Positions 1 through 7,173 of a stretch of 18,082 nucleotides of DNA are shown here, piece after piece. A model generated the notes under the pieces. The model was not told the origin of the DNA. It saw nothing but the letters and a program-made list of their open reading frames with translations, and did not search any database. Each line of letters begins with the position of its first letter. The stretch's first letter is position 1. The DNA comes from Clostridia bacterium (GTDB lineage: Bacteria > Bacillota > Clostridia > Oscillospirales > CAG-272): contig CAADYQ010000084.1 of the NCBI GenBank assembly GCA_900753295.1, positions 1 through 18,082 of the forward strand, in the 5' to 3' direction. The translations under genes and the position numbers were made by a program.

Positions 1-863
1 CCTGCCGCTACGAGGCGGACGATATAGCCGCCGAGGTTTATGCGCACGCCGCGCGTGACGACGACGGCGATCCCACCGCGAGGATAGACGCAATAGAATC
101 CCGCCTTGAAGCAATATCAAGGCTGAAGCGCAAGTACGGCGCGACGGTCGAGGAAGTCATCGCCTTCCGTGAAAACGCGGAGGCACGGCTTGCGGCGCTT
201 GAATCGGGAGACGATCGGATAGCCGCACTGCGACGACGCGAGACCGAGCTTGCGGGCGAGCTTAATGAGTCCGGCGCGGCGCTCGGAGAGCTTAGGCGTG
301 CCGCCGCCGCCGGGATAGAGACCCGCGTGGCGGATTCGCTGGCTTTCCTTGATATGCCGAAGGTGCGGTTCCATATTTCCGTCGAGCCGGCGGACGAGCC
401 GTCGCCGCACGGTCTTGACCGTGTTGAATTTCTGATAGCAACGAACCCCGGCGAGCCGCAGCGCCCGCTTTCCAAAATAGCGTCGGGCGGCGAGCTTTCG
501 CGTATCATGCTGTCGCTGAAAAGCGTGCTTTCTGGACTTGACGGAGTTCCCACGCTCATCTACGATGAGGTCGATGCGGGTATATCCGGCAAGACCTCCC
601 GCAAGGTCGGCATAAAGCTGAAGGAGGCGGCGCGCGGCGCGCAGATATTCTGCGTTACGCATTCGGCTCAGATAGCCTCGCTTGCCGACACTCATCTGCT
701 GATATCCAAAACGGAACGCGACGGGCGGAGCGAATCTACCGTGACCCGCCTTGACGATGCCGGAAGGGTAGAGGAAACGGCACGTATCCTCGGCGGTATA
801 AATGTTACCGAGGCACAGCGCATAGCGGCGCGCGAGCTTATCGCAGAAGGGCGCACGCTTTGA
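1..863 (+). CDS. recN: DNA repair protein RecN, C-terminal part (5' end outside window)
   Basis: RecN is an SMC-like ATPase that acts early in double-strand break repair. The frame is open from base 3, giving about 286 residues with no start, so the gene begins upstream of the window. The first ~110 visible residues are charged and helical, as expected for the returning coiled-coil arm, and include RLKRKYGATVEEV, typical of RecN. The C-terminal ATPase lobe follows: the ABC signature SGGELSRIMLSLK (bases ~484-522), Walker B with catalytic acid LIYDEVDAGISG (~556-591) and the H-loop VTHSAQIASLAD (~652-687). The N-terminal Walker A lobe lies outside the window. The gene ends with TGA at 861-863, directly before a small reading frame. 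Identification is secure. Confidence 0.96.
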   Translation, partial: CRYEADDIAAEVYAHAARDDDGDPTARIDAIESRLEAISRLKRKYGATVEEVIAFRENAEARLAALESGDDRIAALRRRETELAGELNESGAALGELRRAAAAGIETRVADSLAFLDMPKVRFHISVEPADEPSPHGLDRVEFLIATNPGEPQRPLSKIASGGELSRIMLSLKSVLSGLDGVPTLIYDEVDAGISGKTSRKVGIKLKEAARGAQIFCVTHSAQIASLADTHLLISKTERDGRSESTVTRLDDAGRVEETARILGGINVTEAQRIAARELIAEGRTL

Positions 864-919
864 ATACCGACTGCTGTCGGGACAAAAAAATAAAAGGAGA
901 CAGGACAGATCCTACGGTC

Positions 920-1102
920 ATGAAAATGAAAATTTTAAGCTCTTTCCTTTACGCAGTACTTGCGTCGTTTTACACCTCGCCCGCGACAGGTGACGATAGC
1001 CGCCCGTGGCTCTGGGCAGTCATTGCGGGCGTGGCGGTGGTGCTTGTTGTCGTTCTTGTCGTTATCGGGAAAAAGGGCGGCAAGGATGATGACGGCGAAT
1101 GA
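920..1102 (+). CDS. small membrane protein with a sortase-signal-like tail
   Basis: This encodes about 60 residues and I know no named family for it. From ATG at 920 it has a short hydrophobic N-terminus (MKMKILSSFLYAVLASF), then SPATGDDS, a ~17-residue membrane segment (AVIAGVAVVLVVVLVVI) and a GKKGG turn with an acidic end KDDDGE. SPxTGD, then a hydrophobic stretch, then basic residues is the layout of a cell-wall sorting signal; clostridial sortase B enzymes accept (S/P)PxTG. Unlike a classical signal, the tail continues past the lysines with acidic residues. Start choice is uncertain. AAAGGAG at 893-899 lies 20 bases before ATG 920, and AGGA at 902-905 lies 14 bases before it. A TTG at 860 would overlap recN but has no upstream ribosome site. 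It could also be the stub of a deleted surface-protein gene. Confidence 0.5.
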   Translation: MKMKILSSFLYAVLASFYTSPATGDDSRPWLWAVIAGVAVVLVVVLVVIGKKGGKDDDGE

Positions 1103-1160
1103 ACCCGTCTTTATGTAATTCTATCAACTAAGCCATAAGAAAGGCACGGTAAACGGTTAT

Positions 1161-2885
1161 ATGACTAACGTAAAAAATGAGATCGCAAAGGCGCTGCACG
1201 CAAAGATAGAAGAATTTGCCCCCGGCGCCGCTCCCGCCGCAGAGGAGCTTGCGGCAATGCTTGAATATCCGCCTGATGCATCAATGGGCGATATTGCTCT
1301 GCCATGCTTCAAGCTGAGCCGCACGCTGCGTCGTGCGCCCGCACAGATATCGGATGCGCTTGCAGACGGCTTCAACGCCGTCGGAGTTGCGTCCGCCGAG
1401 TCGGTGAAGGGATACCTCAACTTCCGTCTTGACGACAAAGAGCTTGCCGCATCGGTCATAAACGATGTATTGGCAAAGGGCGAAAAATACGGCGCTCCGG
1501 ATATCGGCAAAGGAAAAACGGTCGTGCTTGACTATTCCTCGCCGAATATCGCAAAGCCGTTCCATATCGGACATCTCGGTACGACCGTTATCGGTCACTC
1601 GCTCAAGCTCCTTCATGAATTTGCGGGGTATAAATGCGTGGGTGTGAACCATCTCGGCGACTGGGGAACCCAGTTCGGTAAGCTCATAGTTGCCTACCGC
1701 AAATGGGGTAGCCGCGAGGAGGTCGAGAAAAAGGAGATAGACGAGCTTGTGGCGCTGTATGTGAAATTCCATGAGGAAGCCGAAACACACCCCGAGCTGA
1801 ACGACGAGGCGCGCGCCGAGTTCACCAAGCTTGAGCATCATGATGAGGAAAACATGAAGCTGTGGCGCTGGTTCATCGAGATATCGCTCCGCGAATATAA
1901 AAAGACCTATGACCAGCTCGGCATAACGTTTGACAGCTACATGGGCGAGAGCTTTTACTATGATAAGGTCCCCGCAGTAGTTGAAGAGCTACGCGAAAAG
2001 GGACTTCTCAAGTCGGACGACGGCGCCGAGATAGTCGATCTTGAAAAGTACGGTATGCCGCCCTGCCTGATACTCAAAAAAGACGGCTCGTCGATATATC
2101 CGTCGCGCGATATAGCCGCGGCGATATACAGAAAAAACACCTATGACTTTGACAAGTGCATTTATGTAACATCGTCGGGGCAGTCGCTCCACTTTGCACA
2201 GTGGTTCAAGGTGGTAGAGCTTATGGGGTACGACTGGTACGATAAGCTGGTACATGTCCCTTACGGAACGGTTTCGATAAACGGCACAAAGCTCGCCACG
2301 CGTACAGGCAACGTCATACTTCTGCGCGATCTGTTTGCGGAGTCGATCGAAAAGGTCCGCGAGATCACGCATGGCAAGAATCCCGAAATGTCCGATGACG
2401 AGCTTGACGCGATAGCCGAAAATGTAGGCGTAGGAGCGATAGTTTTCTATTATCTTTCCAACAACCGCATAAAGGATATAAACTTTATGCTTGAGGATGC
2501 GCTTTCGTATGACGGCAACACGGGACCGTATGTCCAGTACACATATGCGCGTATCTGCTCGCTGCTTGCCCGCGCGGGCGGTGAGGTCGGAATGCCTGAG
2601 GGCGGCTACGCACTCGGCACACCTGAGGAGCATGACCTGCTCAAGCTGCTTGCGGTCTTCCCGGACCGCGTGCTCGCCGCCTTGCGCGACTATGAGCCGT
2701 CGGTCATCACGCGTTATATGATCGACCTTACAGCATCGTACAACCGCTTCTATCACAACTGCCAGATACTTAACGCCGACGACGCGCGTGTGCGCGCATC
2801 AAGACTGGCACTTTCCGCCGCCGCCAAAACGGTGCTCGGCACCTCTCTCGGTCTTATCTGCATGAAAAAGACCGAAAAGATCTGA
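1161..2885 (+). CDS. argS: arginyl-tRNA synthetase (ArgRS)
   Basis: This cytosolic class Ia synthetase charges tRNA-Arg with arginine using ATP. The 574 residues match the usual length. An N-terminal tRNA-binding (Add) domain covers roughly residues 5-90, ending in VKGYLNFRL. The Rossmann core carries the HIGH motif (FHIGHLG, 135-138) after the family's DYSSPNIAKPFH, then GVNHLGDWGTQFGKL. The KMSKS-type loop appears as KLATRTGN (377-384), a variant of the usual MSTRxGN. The C-terminal helical anticodon-binding domain includes NRFYHNCQIL and ends KKTEKI. The start at 1161 gives the expected N-terminus. The ribosome site is weak: AAGAAAGG at 1137-1144 is 16 bases upstream. It follows the small membrane protein by 58 bases with no terminator seen, so it may be cotranscribed with recN. 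Confidence 0.97.
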   Translation: MTNVKNEIAKALHAKIEEFAPGAAPAAEELAAMLEYPPDASMGDIALPCFKLSRTLRRAPAQISDALADGFNAVGVASAESVKGYLNFRLDDKELAASVINDVLAKGEKYGAPDIGKGKTVVLDYSSPNIAKPFHIGHLGTTVIGHSLKLLHEFAGYKCVGVNHLGDWGTQFGKLIVAYRKWGSREEVEKKEIDELVALYVKFHEEAETHPELNDEARAEFTKLEHHDEENMKLWRWFIEISLREYKKTYDQLGITFDSYMGESFYYDKVPAVVEELREKGLLKSDDGAEIVDLEKYGMPPCLILKKDGSSIYPSRDIAAAIYRKNTYDFDKCIYVTSSGQSLHFAQWFKVVELMGYDWYDKLVHVPYGTVSINGTKLATRTGNVILLRDLFAESIEKVREITHGKNPEMSDDELDAIAENVGVGAIVFYYLSNNRIKDINFMLEDALSYDGNTGPYVQYTYARICSLLARAGGEVGMPEGGYALGTPEEHDLLKLLAVFPDRVLAALRDYEPSVITRYMIDLTASYNRFYHNCQILNADDARVRASRLALSAAAKTVLGTSLGLICMKKTEKI

Positions 2886-2924
2886 TAAAAAAATTAATTT
2901 ACTATAAAAAGCGAGGAATAAATC

Positions 2925-3662
2925 ATGTCCGGACACAGCAAATGGAGCAATATCAAGCACAAAAAAGAAAAGACCGATGCGCAGAAGGCAAAGGTCTTCA
3001 CAAAAATAGGCAAGGAGATCACCATAGCCGTTAAGGAAAGCGGCGGCGACCCTTCGACCAACTCAAAGCTGCGTGACCTTATCCAGAAGGCTAAGGCAAA
3101 CAACGTTCCCAACGATAACATCGACCGCACCATCAAAAAGGCGCTCGGCTCGGCTGACGTTGCATACGAGGAGATCACCTACGAGGGGTACGGTCCGTCC
3201 GGTGTTGCCGTTATAGTCGAGACCACCACCGATAACCGCAACCGTACCGCCGGCAACATCCGTGCATATTTCTCAAAATATCACGGTAATCTCGGTCAGA
3301 GCGGATGCGTCAGCTTCATGTTCAGCGAAAAGGGCGTTATCGTCATTACCGACGAATACGGCGAGATCGACGAGGACAAGCTGATGGAGACCGCGCTTGA
3401 AGCGGGAGCCGCCGATTTCAAGGCTGATGACGGAGTTTATATCGTCTACACCGAGCCGGAGGACGTTTACGATATTTCCGATGCTCTCAAGGCGGCGGGA
3501 TATGAGGTCGAGTCCGCCGACAAGGAAAAGGTAGCCGATACGACCGTGGACCTTGAAGGCGAGGACGACCGCAAGTTTATGGGACTGCTTATCGAAAAGC
3601 TTGAAGACGACGACGACGTAATGAACGTTTACCACAACTGGGGGAACTGCGACGAGGAGTGA
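2925..3662 (+). CDS. yebC: YebC/PmpR-family protein
   Basis: YebC-family proteins were long called transcriptional regulators; some members are reported to act as translation factors that relieve ribosome stalling at difficult peptide sequences. The 245 residues are the normal family length. The N-terminus MSGHSKWSNIKHKKEKTD is diagnostic, followed by KVFTKIGKEI and the helical NNVPNDNIDRTIKKA. The middle has EGYGPSGVAVIVE and TDNRNRTAGNIR. The protein ends in the usual acidic stretch with four consecutive aspartates. AGGA (bases 2914-2917) lies 7 bases before the ATG. It follows argS by 39 AT-rich bases with neither a clear terminator nor a convincing promoter. The flippase gene begins 3 bases after its stop. 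Confidence 0.95.
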   Translation: MSGHSKWSNIKHKKEKTDAQKAKVFTKIGKEITIAVKESGGDPSTNSKLRDLIQKAKANNVPNDNIDRTIKKALGSADVAYEEITYEGYGPSGVAVIVETTTDNRNRTAGNIRAYFSKYHGNLGQSGCVSFMFSEKGVIVITDEYGEIDEDKLMETALEAGAADFKADDGVYIVYTEPEDVYDISDALKAAGYEVESADKEKVADTTVDLEGEDDRKFMGLLIEKLEDDDDVMNVYHNWGNCDEE

Positions 3663-3665
3663 TCC

Positions 3666-5108
3666 TTGCGGCATGACGCCATGAACAAATACAAACGGCT
3701 TCTGTCAAACACCGTCATTCTGGCGGTGGGCACCTTCTCGTCAAAGGTGCTGGTATATCTGCTTTTGCCGCTTTATACCGCAATACTGTCGCCGGCAGAG
3801 TATTCCGACGCAAATATAATCTCACAGCTCGCCAATCTGCTCATGCCGATAGCGGCTGTGGGAGTGTGCGACGGGCTTTTCCGCTTTGCGCTCGATGCCG
3901 GCGAAAAAAAACGCGAGGTGTTTTCCTCGGGCGTGTCGGTACTGCTTTTCGGAACATTGCTTTTCCTTGCATTCTCGCCCTTCCTTTTTGAGGTGAAGAT
4001 GCTGACGGGATACGTCTGGCTTGCGGTGATATACGTTATAGCGGCAAACTTTCAGTCGGCGTGCGCAAACTATCTGCGCGCACTCGGCAAAACCACCGTT
4101 TTTGCGGTGCAGGGAATAATCAATACCGCGCTGAATATAGCCTTTAACGTGCTTTTCTTGGTCGTATTCAGAATGGGAGTTACCGGCTATGTTCTGTCGG
4201 TCGTGGTCGCAAACGTTCTTGTGACGCTCCTTATGGTGGTCTGGCAAAAGCTCTACCGTGATATAAGGATCTCGCTGTTCGATCCTGCGATAGTCCGCGA
4301 TATGCTGAAATACAGCGTGCCGATGATCCCCACCACGATATTCTGGTGGGTCACGAGCGTATCCGGGCAGTTTTTAGTCAAAAACATCTGCGGGGATGAG
4401 GCAAACGGTATTTTTGCCGCCTCATATAAGATCCCTACGGTGCTGACGCTCATGACGACTATTTTCATCGAGGCGTGGCAGTACTCCGCAGTGGCTGATG
4501 CCGACGAGCAGAGCCGCGGAGGGTTCTTTTCGGAGGTGTTCCGCACCTATTCGGGACTTATCTTTATGGCGGCGTCGGCGCTCACTGCGCTCGCAAAGAT
4601 ATTTGCCCGTATAATGCTGGCGCGGTCGTACTATTCGGCATGGCAGTATATGCCTACGCTCGTTATAGCCACTACCTTTTCGGCAGTCACGACATTCCTC
4701 GGCAGCATTTATATGGTGAAGAAGAAAAGCATGATGTCGTTCCTCACGTCAATGTGCGGAGCGGTGATAAACGTTACCGTGTGTATGCTTCTTATCCCGA
4801 GGCTCGGAGCACAGGGAGCGGCAATAGCGGCGGCGATAAGCTATTTCATAGTGTTTATCGTCCGTGCGGTCAATACGCAGAGGTATGTCAGATTTGATAT
4901 GCACCCGATGACACTGCTCCTCAATTCGGTGCTTCTCGTTATCCAGTGTGTTGTTATGGCCTTTGAGGTCAGGTATTGGATGGTCATCGAGGGCGTGTGC
5001 TTTGTGCTCATCGTTGCGCTCAATGCAAAGCCTATAATCGATGGGCTTCTCATGCTGCTTCGCGGCATGAAGCGTATGCTCGGCGGCAGGGGCGGAGCCA
5101 AAAAGTGA
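3666..5108 (+). CDS. polysaccharide flippase (Wzx/MATE-like, MOP superfamily)
   Basis: This is a polytopic membrane protein of ~475-480 residues with about 12-14 hydrophobic segments. It belongs to the family that flips lipid-linked oligosaccharides across the cytoplasmic membrane. The N-terminus, MNKYKRLLSNTVILAVGTFSS then KVLVYLLLPLYTAILSPAEY, is typical of Firmicutes polysaccharide biosynthesis flippases. No glycosyltransferases are nearby, so its substrate is unknown. Two starts are possible. TTG at 3666 lies 5 bases after GAGGAG (3655-3660, within the last codons of yebC) and would be translationally coupled. ATG at 3681 matches the usual family N-terminus but has no ribosome site at normal distance. 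I list the TTG; the difference is five residues. It probably shares a transcript with yebC. Confidence 0.87.
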   Translation: MRHDAMNKYKRLLSNTVILAVGTFSSKVLVYLLLPLYTAILSPAEYSDANIISQLANLLMPIAAVGVCDGLFRFALDAGEKKREVFSSGVSVLLFGTLLFLAFSPFLFEVKMLTGYVWLAVIYVIAANFQSACANYLRALGKTTVFAVQGIINTALNIAFNVLFLVVFRMGVTGYVLSVVVANVLVTLLMVVWQKLYRDIRISLFDPAIVRDMLKYSVPMIPTTIFWWVTSVSGQFLVKNICGDEANGIFAASYKIPTVLTLMTTIFIEAWQYSAVADADEQSRGGFFSEVFRTYSGLIFMAASALTALAKIFARIMLARSYYSAWQYMPTLVIATTFSAVTTFLGSIYMVKKKSMMSFLTSMCGAVINVTVCMLLIPRLGAQGAAIAAAISYFIVFIVRAVNTQRYVRFDMHPMTLLLNSVLLVIQCVVMAFEVRYWMVIEGVCFVLIVALNAKPIIDGLLMLLRGMKRMLGGRGGAKK

Positions 5109-5156
5109 TAAGACTAAGCTTTTTGCATTTTTATAAAAGTTTTTTTCGGAAAACTA

Positions 5157-5185
5157 TTGCAAAATCGGTCGTAATATGATATAAT
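5157..5185 (+). promoter_or_regulatory. sigma-A-like promoter of rplS
   Basis: TTGCAA (5157-5162) and TATAAT (5180-5185) are separated by exactly 17 bases. Transcription would start near 5192, giving a leader of ~85 bases before rplS. The promoter lies in the AT-rich gap after the flippase gene, which shows no convincing terminator. Confidence 0.8.
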
Positions 5186-5191
5186 ACTCAA

Positions 5192-5260
5192 GTCCGGGTC
5201 ATGCCGGAACGGAGCAGTCCGCTGCGGGCTCTGCATGAATGTTCCGATATCCTAATTCAA
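5192..5260 (+). promoter_or_regulatory. structured rplS leader, candidate L19 autoregulatory element
   Basis: The predicted leader can form CCGG (5194-5197) paired with CCGG (5204-5207) around a 6-base loop. Alternatively, a helix of CGGAAC (5205-5210) with GTTCCG (5241-5246) can enclose an inner hairpin of GCAG (5214-5217) and CTGC (5222-5225). The first two helices share bases 5205-5207, so they exclude each other. Leaders before rplS are known in low-GC Gram-positives (the L19 leader family) and are thought to bind L19. Assignment to that family is inference from position and folding by eye. Confidence 0.5.
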
Positions 5261-5276
5261 AAAAGGAGGGGCTGAA

Positions 5277-5618
5277 ATGGATTACATTGCAGCTATTACC
5301 AACGAGCAGTTAAAGGAAACTCTTCCTGAATTCGAAGTGGGCGACACCGTTCGTGTTTCCTGCCGTATTAAGGAAGGCAACCGTGAGAGAATCCAGCTTT
5401 TTGACGGAACCGTTATCGCTAAGCGCGGCGGCGGCATCTCCGAGACATTCACCGTAAGACGTGTTTCCTACGGTTGCGGTGTCGAAAAGACTTTCCCGAT
5501 CCACTCTCCCAACGTTGCAGGTGTCGAAGTTATCCGTCACGGTAAGGTAAGACGCGCAAAGCTGTTCTACCTGCGCGACAGAGTCGGCAAGGCTTCCAAG
5601 GTCAAAGAAAAGATCTGA
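5277..5618 (+). CDS. rplS: 50S ribosomal protein L19
   Basis: L19 sits at the interface of the 30S and 50S subunits. The 113 residues fit the family length (~115). Family hallmarks are PEFEVGDTVRV near the start, RIQLFDGTVIAKRGGG, ETFTVRRVSYGCGVEKTFP, and SPNVAGVEVIRHGKVRRAKL with YLRDRVGKASKVKE at the C-terminus. The ribosome site AAGGAGGGG ends 5 bases before the ATG and is the strongest in the window. The gene is transcribed alone here, from its own promoter and leader to a strong terminator. The rpsP-rimM-trmD genes that often accompany rplS are absent from this window. Confidence 0.98.
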   Translation: MDYIAAITNEQLKETLPEFEVGDTVRVSCRIKEGNRERIQLFDGTVIAKRGGGISETFTVRRVSYGCGVEKTFPIHSPNVAGVEVIRHGKVRRAKLFYLRDRVGKASKVKEKI

Positions 5619-5650
5619 ATTATCTGCTGACGGGAGCGATCCCATCACCG

Positions 5651-5687
5651 AAAATAAGCGGTACGCGAAAGCGTGCCGCTTATTTTT
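5651..5687 (+). terminator. intrinsic terminator after rplS
   Basis: A 15-bp stem pairs AAATAAGCGGTACGC (5652-5666) with GCGTGCCGCTTATTT (5671-5685), with one G-U pair and a GAAA tetraloop. It ends in a run of five T (5683-5687). The A-tract on the 5' side means it could also work weakly in the other direction. Confidence 0.93.
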
Positions 5688-5717
5688 GATTGACAAAATA
5701 TACATCCCGGCGCGTTT

Positions 5718-5748
5718 GCATAACGCCGCCCCGCGGGGGAGAATACTC
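5718..5748 (+). promoter_or_regulatory. candidate sigma-F/sigma-G-type promoter of sigG
   Basis: GCATA at 5718-5722 matches the forespore -35 consensus (GYATA/GHATR). GAGAATACTC (5739-5748) resembles the sigma-F -10 consensus GGNRANAMTW, with mismatches at the second G and the last base, at a 16-base spacing. In Bacillus subtilis sigG is first transcribed by sigma-F, so the context fits. No sigma-A -35/-10 pair with correct spacing is present between the rplS terminator and sigG. The GCATA also sits inside the inverted repeat GCGTT (5712-5716) / AACGC (5722-5726). Confidence 0.45.
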
Positions 5749-5760
5749 AACTATGAGATC

Positions 5761-5772
5761 ACTCCGGGGAGT
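5761..5772 (+). promoter_or_regulatory. inverted repeat covering the sigG ribosome-binding site
   Basis: ACTC (5761-5764) can pair with GAGT (5769-5772) around a CGGG loop. The Shine-Dalgarno sequence GGGGAG (5766-5771) lies within it, 6 bases before the ATG. The stem is short, so sequestration would be partial. A leader hairpin that limits translation has been described for B. subtilis sigG, as I recall; its presence here is inference. Confidence 0.4.
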
Positions 5773-5777
5773 CAGGG

Positions 5778-6551
5778 ATGTATTATAACAAAGTAGAAAT
5801 CTGCGGTGTAAATACCGCAAAGCTCAAAACGCTTACCGACGATGAAAAGACAGAGCTTCTTCGCCGTACAAAGGATGGTGACGCGGCGGCGCGGGACGAG
5901 CTGATATACGGAAATCTGCGCCTCGTGCTGAGTATAATCCAGCGCTTTACAAATCGGCACGAGAGCATGGACGATCTTTTTCAGGTCGGATGTATAGGCC
6001 TTATCAAGGCGGTAGACAATTTCAGACTCGACCTCGGCGTAAAATTTTCGACATATGCCGTGCCGATGATAATAGGCGAGATACGTCGTTATCTGCGCGA
6101 CAATAACACCATCCGCGTCAGTCGCTCTATGCGCGATCTTGCTTACCGCGCACTTACGGTGCGCGAGGAAATAACGCGCGAAAGGCAGTGCGAGCCGTCT
6201 CCGCAGGAGATAGCCGAACGTCTCGGTGAGAAAAAAGAGGATGTTGTGTGCGCGATGGAGGCGATAGTCGAGCCGCTTTCGCTTTATGAGCCGGTATACA
6301 GCGAGAACGGCGATTCGCTTTATGTTATGGATCAGATAGCTGATACCGGCGCATCGGATGAGGCGTGGCTTGAAAATATCGCGCTCGCCGAGGCAATGAA
6401 GCACCTGAGCGAGCGCGAGCGCGCGATAATCGATATGCGGTTTTATAAAAACAAAACACAAATGGAGATAGCGGAGGAGATAGGAATATCCCAAGCGCAG
6501 GTATCGCGCCTTGAAAAGGGCGCGCTCGAACGTATGCGGCGCCAGCTCTGA
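5778..6551 (+). CDS. sigG: RNA polymerase sporulation sigma factor sigma-G
   Basis: Sigma-G directs late forespore transcription (small acid-soluble proteins, germination and DNA-protection genes). The N-terminus NKVEICGVNTAKL is a sigma-G hallmark and separates it from sigma-F. Length is 257 residues against ~260 in Bacillus. Region 2 includes GNLRLVLSIIQRF, DDLFQVGCIGLIKAVDNF and FSTYAVPMIIGEIRRYLRDNN. Region 3 is SRSMRDLAYRAL onward. Region 4 ends in the helix-turn-helix KTQMEIAEEIGISQAQVSRLEK. The ATG at 5778 has GGGGAG at a good distance. In Bacillus and many clostridia sigG follows spoIIGA-sigE; here it stands alone between rplS and a convergent ABC operon. Its TGA ends at 6551, and the opposing gene's stop codon begins at 6553. 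Confidence 0.96.
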   Translation: MYYNKVEICGVNTAKLKTLTDDEKTELLRRTKDGDAAARDELIYGNLRLVLSIIQRFTNRHESMDDLFQVGCIGLIKAVDNFRLDLGVKFSTYAVPMIIGEIRRYLRDNNTIRVSRSMRDLAYRALTVREEITRERQCEPSPQEIAERLGEKKEDVVCAMEAIVEPLSLYEPVYSENGDSLYVMDQIADTGASDEAWLENIALAEAMKHLSERERAIIDMRFYKNKTQMEIAEEIGISQAQVSRLEKGALERMRRQL

Positions 6552-6552
6552 G

Positions 6553-7173
6553 CTATCCGTAAATATATTCGGCGGCGGGGACTGATGTAAAGGTCAGTAT
6601 TTCGCCGCCGAATTTTTCGGCGAGCGAACGCGAATGGATGACTGCTATCGACGCCGCGTGCGCCGTGCGGCGCTTTATCACGTCGATGCAAAGCCCGGCG
6701 GTGTCTGCGTCAAGCGCGGCAAACGGCTCATCAAAAAGATACAGATCGGCATCGCGCGCAAGTGCGCGTGCAATGGAAACGCGAGTCTGCATACCGCCCG
6801 AAAGCTCATCCGGGTGATCGTTTTCGTGTCCCGCAAGCCCCAATTCGCGCAGTATCGTGCGCGCATCCTCAAGCCCGCGGCGGCGGTCGCCGGCAACGAG
6901 ATTTACATTTTCCGCAGCCGTGAGCCACGGCAGCAGAGTCGGCGCCTGCATAGACATTGATATCCGTGCCTCGCCGCCGCCCGTGAAGGCGAGCGTGCCG
7001 GCGTAGTCGGTATCAAGTCCTGCGATGATCGAAAGGAGCGTGGATTTTCCGCATCCGGACGGACCGCACACGGCAAGTCTTGCTCCGGGTCGCATATCAA
7101 AAACGCAAGAAAAACAGTCGATCGCCGTTTTGCTGCCGTATTTTTTTGTTATATCGGATAATTCAAGCTTCAT
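6553..7173 (-). CDS. ABC transporter ATPase, nitrate/sulfonate/taurine-type
   Basis: This is the nucleotide-binding subunit of the importer encoded just upstream. All core motifs are present: Walker A GPSGCGKST (37-45), Q-loop glutamine Q76 in SMQAPTLLPWL, signature LSGGM (124-128), Walker B LYLFDEP (144-150) and the H-loop histidine H180 in VIHS. The LLPWLTAAENV segment is typical of the SsuB/TauB/NrtD group. At 206 residues it is shorter than the usual 240-260 because the C-terminal extension is missing. The ATG at 7173 overlaps the permease's end by 11 bases. The TAG stop lies one base from the sigG stop, leaving no room for a separate terminator. Ligand unknown. Confidence 0.92.
   Translation of the reverse strand: MKLELSDITKKYGSKTAIDCFSCVFDMRPGARLAVCGPSGCGKSTLLSIIAGLDTDYAGTLAFTGGGEARISMSMQAPTLLPWLTAAENVNLVAGDRRRGLEDARTILRELGLAGHENDHPDELSGGMQTRVSIARALARDADLYLFDEPFAALDADTAGLCIDVIKRRTAHAASIAVIHSRSLAEKFGGEILTFTSVPAAEYIYG

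Noticed and set aside
867..880. Hairpin CCGAC-TGCT-GTCGG after recN as a terminator
   Set aside because: It is followed by an A-run, not a T-run, on the plus strand; on the minus strand the T-run comes before the stem.
1989..2756. 255-residue minus-strand frame opposite argS
   Set aside because: It is an antisense shadow of argS with no recognisable domain.
3664..3673. CCTTGCGGCA as a third copy of the repeat in the 17.6-17.7 kb leader
   Set aside because: Only ten bases match and there is no hairpin; a chance match in GC-rich coding DNA is likely.
5138..5155. AGTTTT/AAAACT hairpin after the flippase gene as a terminator
   Set aside because: The stem is AT-only and short, and no T-run follows; it more likely reflects AT-richness upstream of the rplS promoter.
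5690..5695. TTGACA as a vegetative -35 for sigG
   Set aside because: No -10-like hexamer lies 16-18 bases downstream; that stretch is GC-rich.
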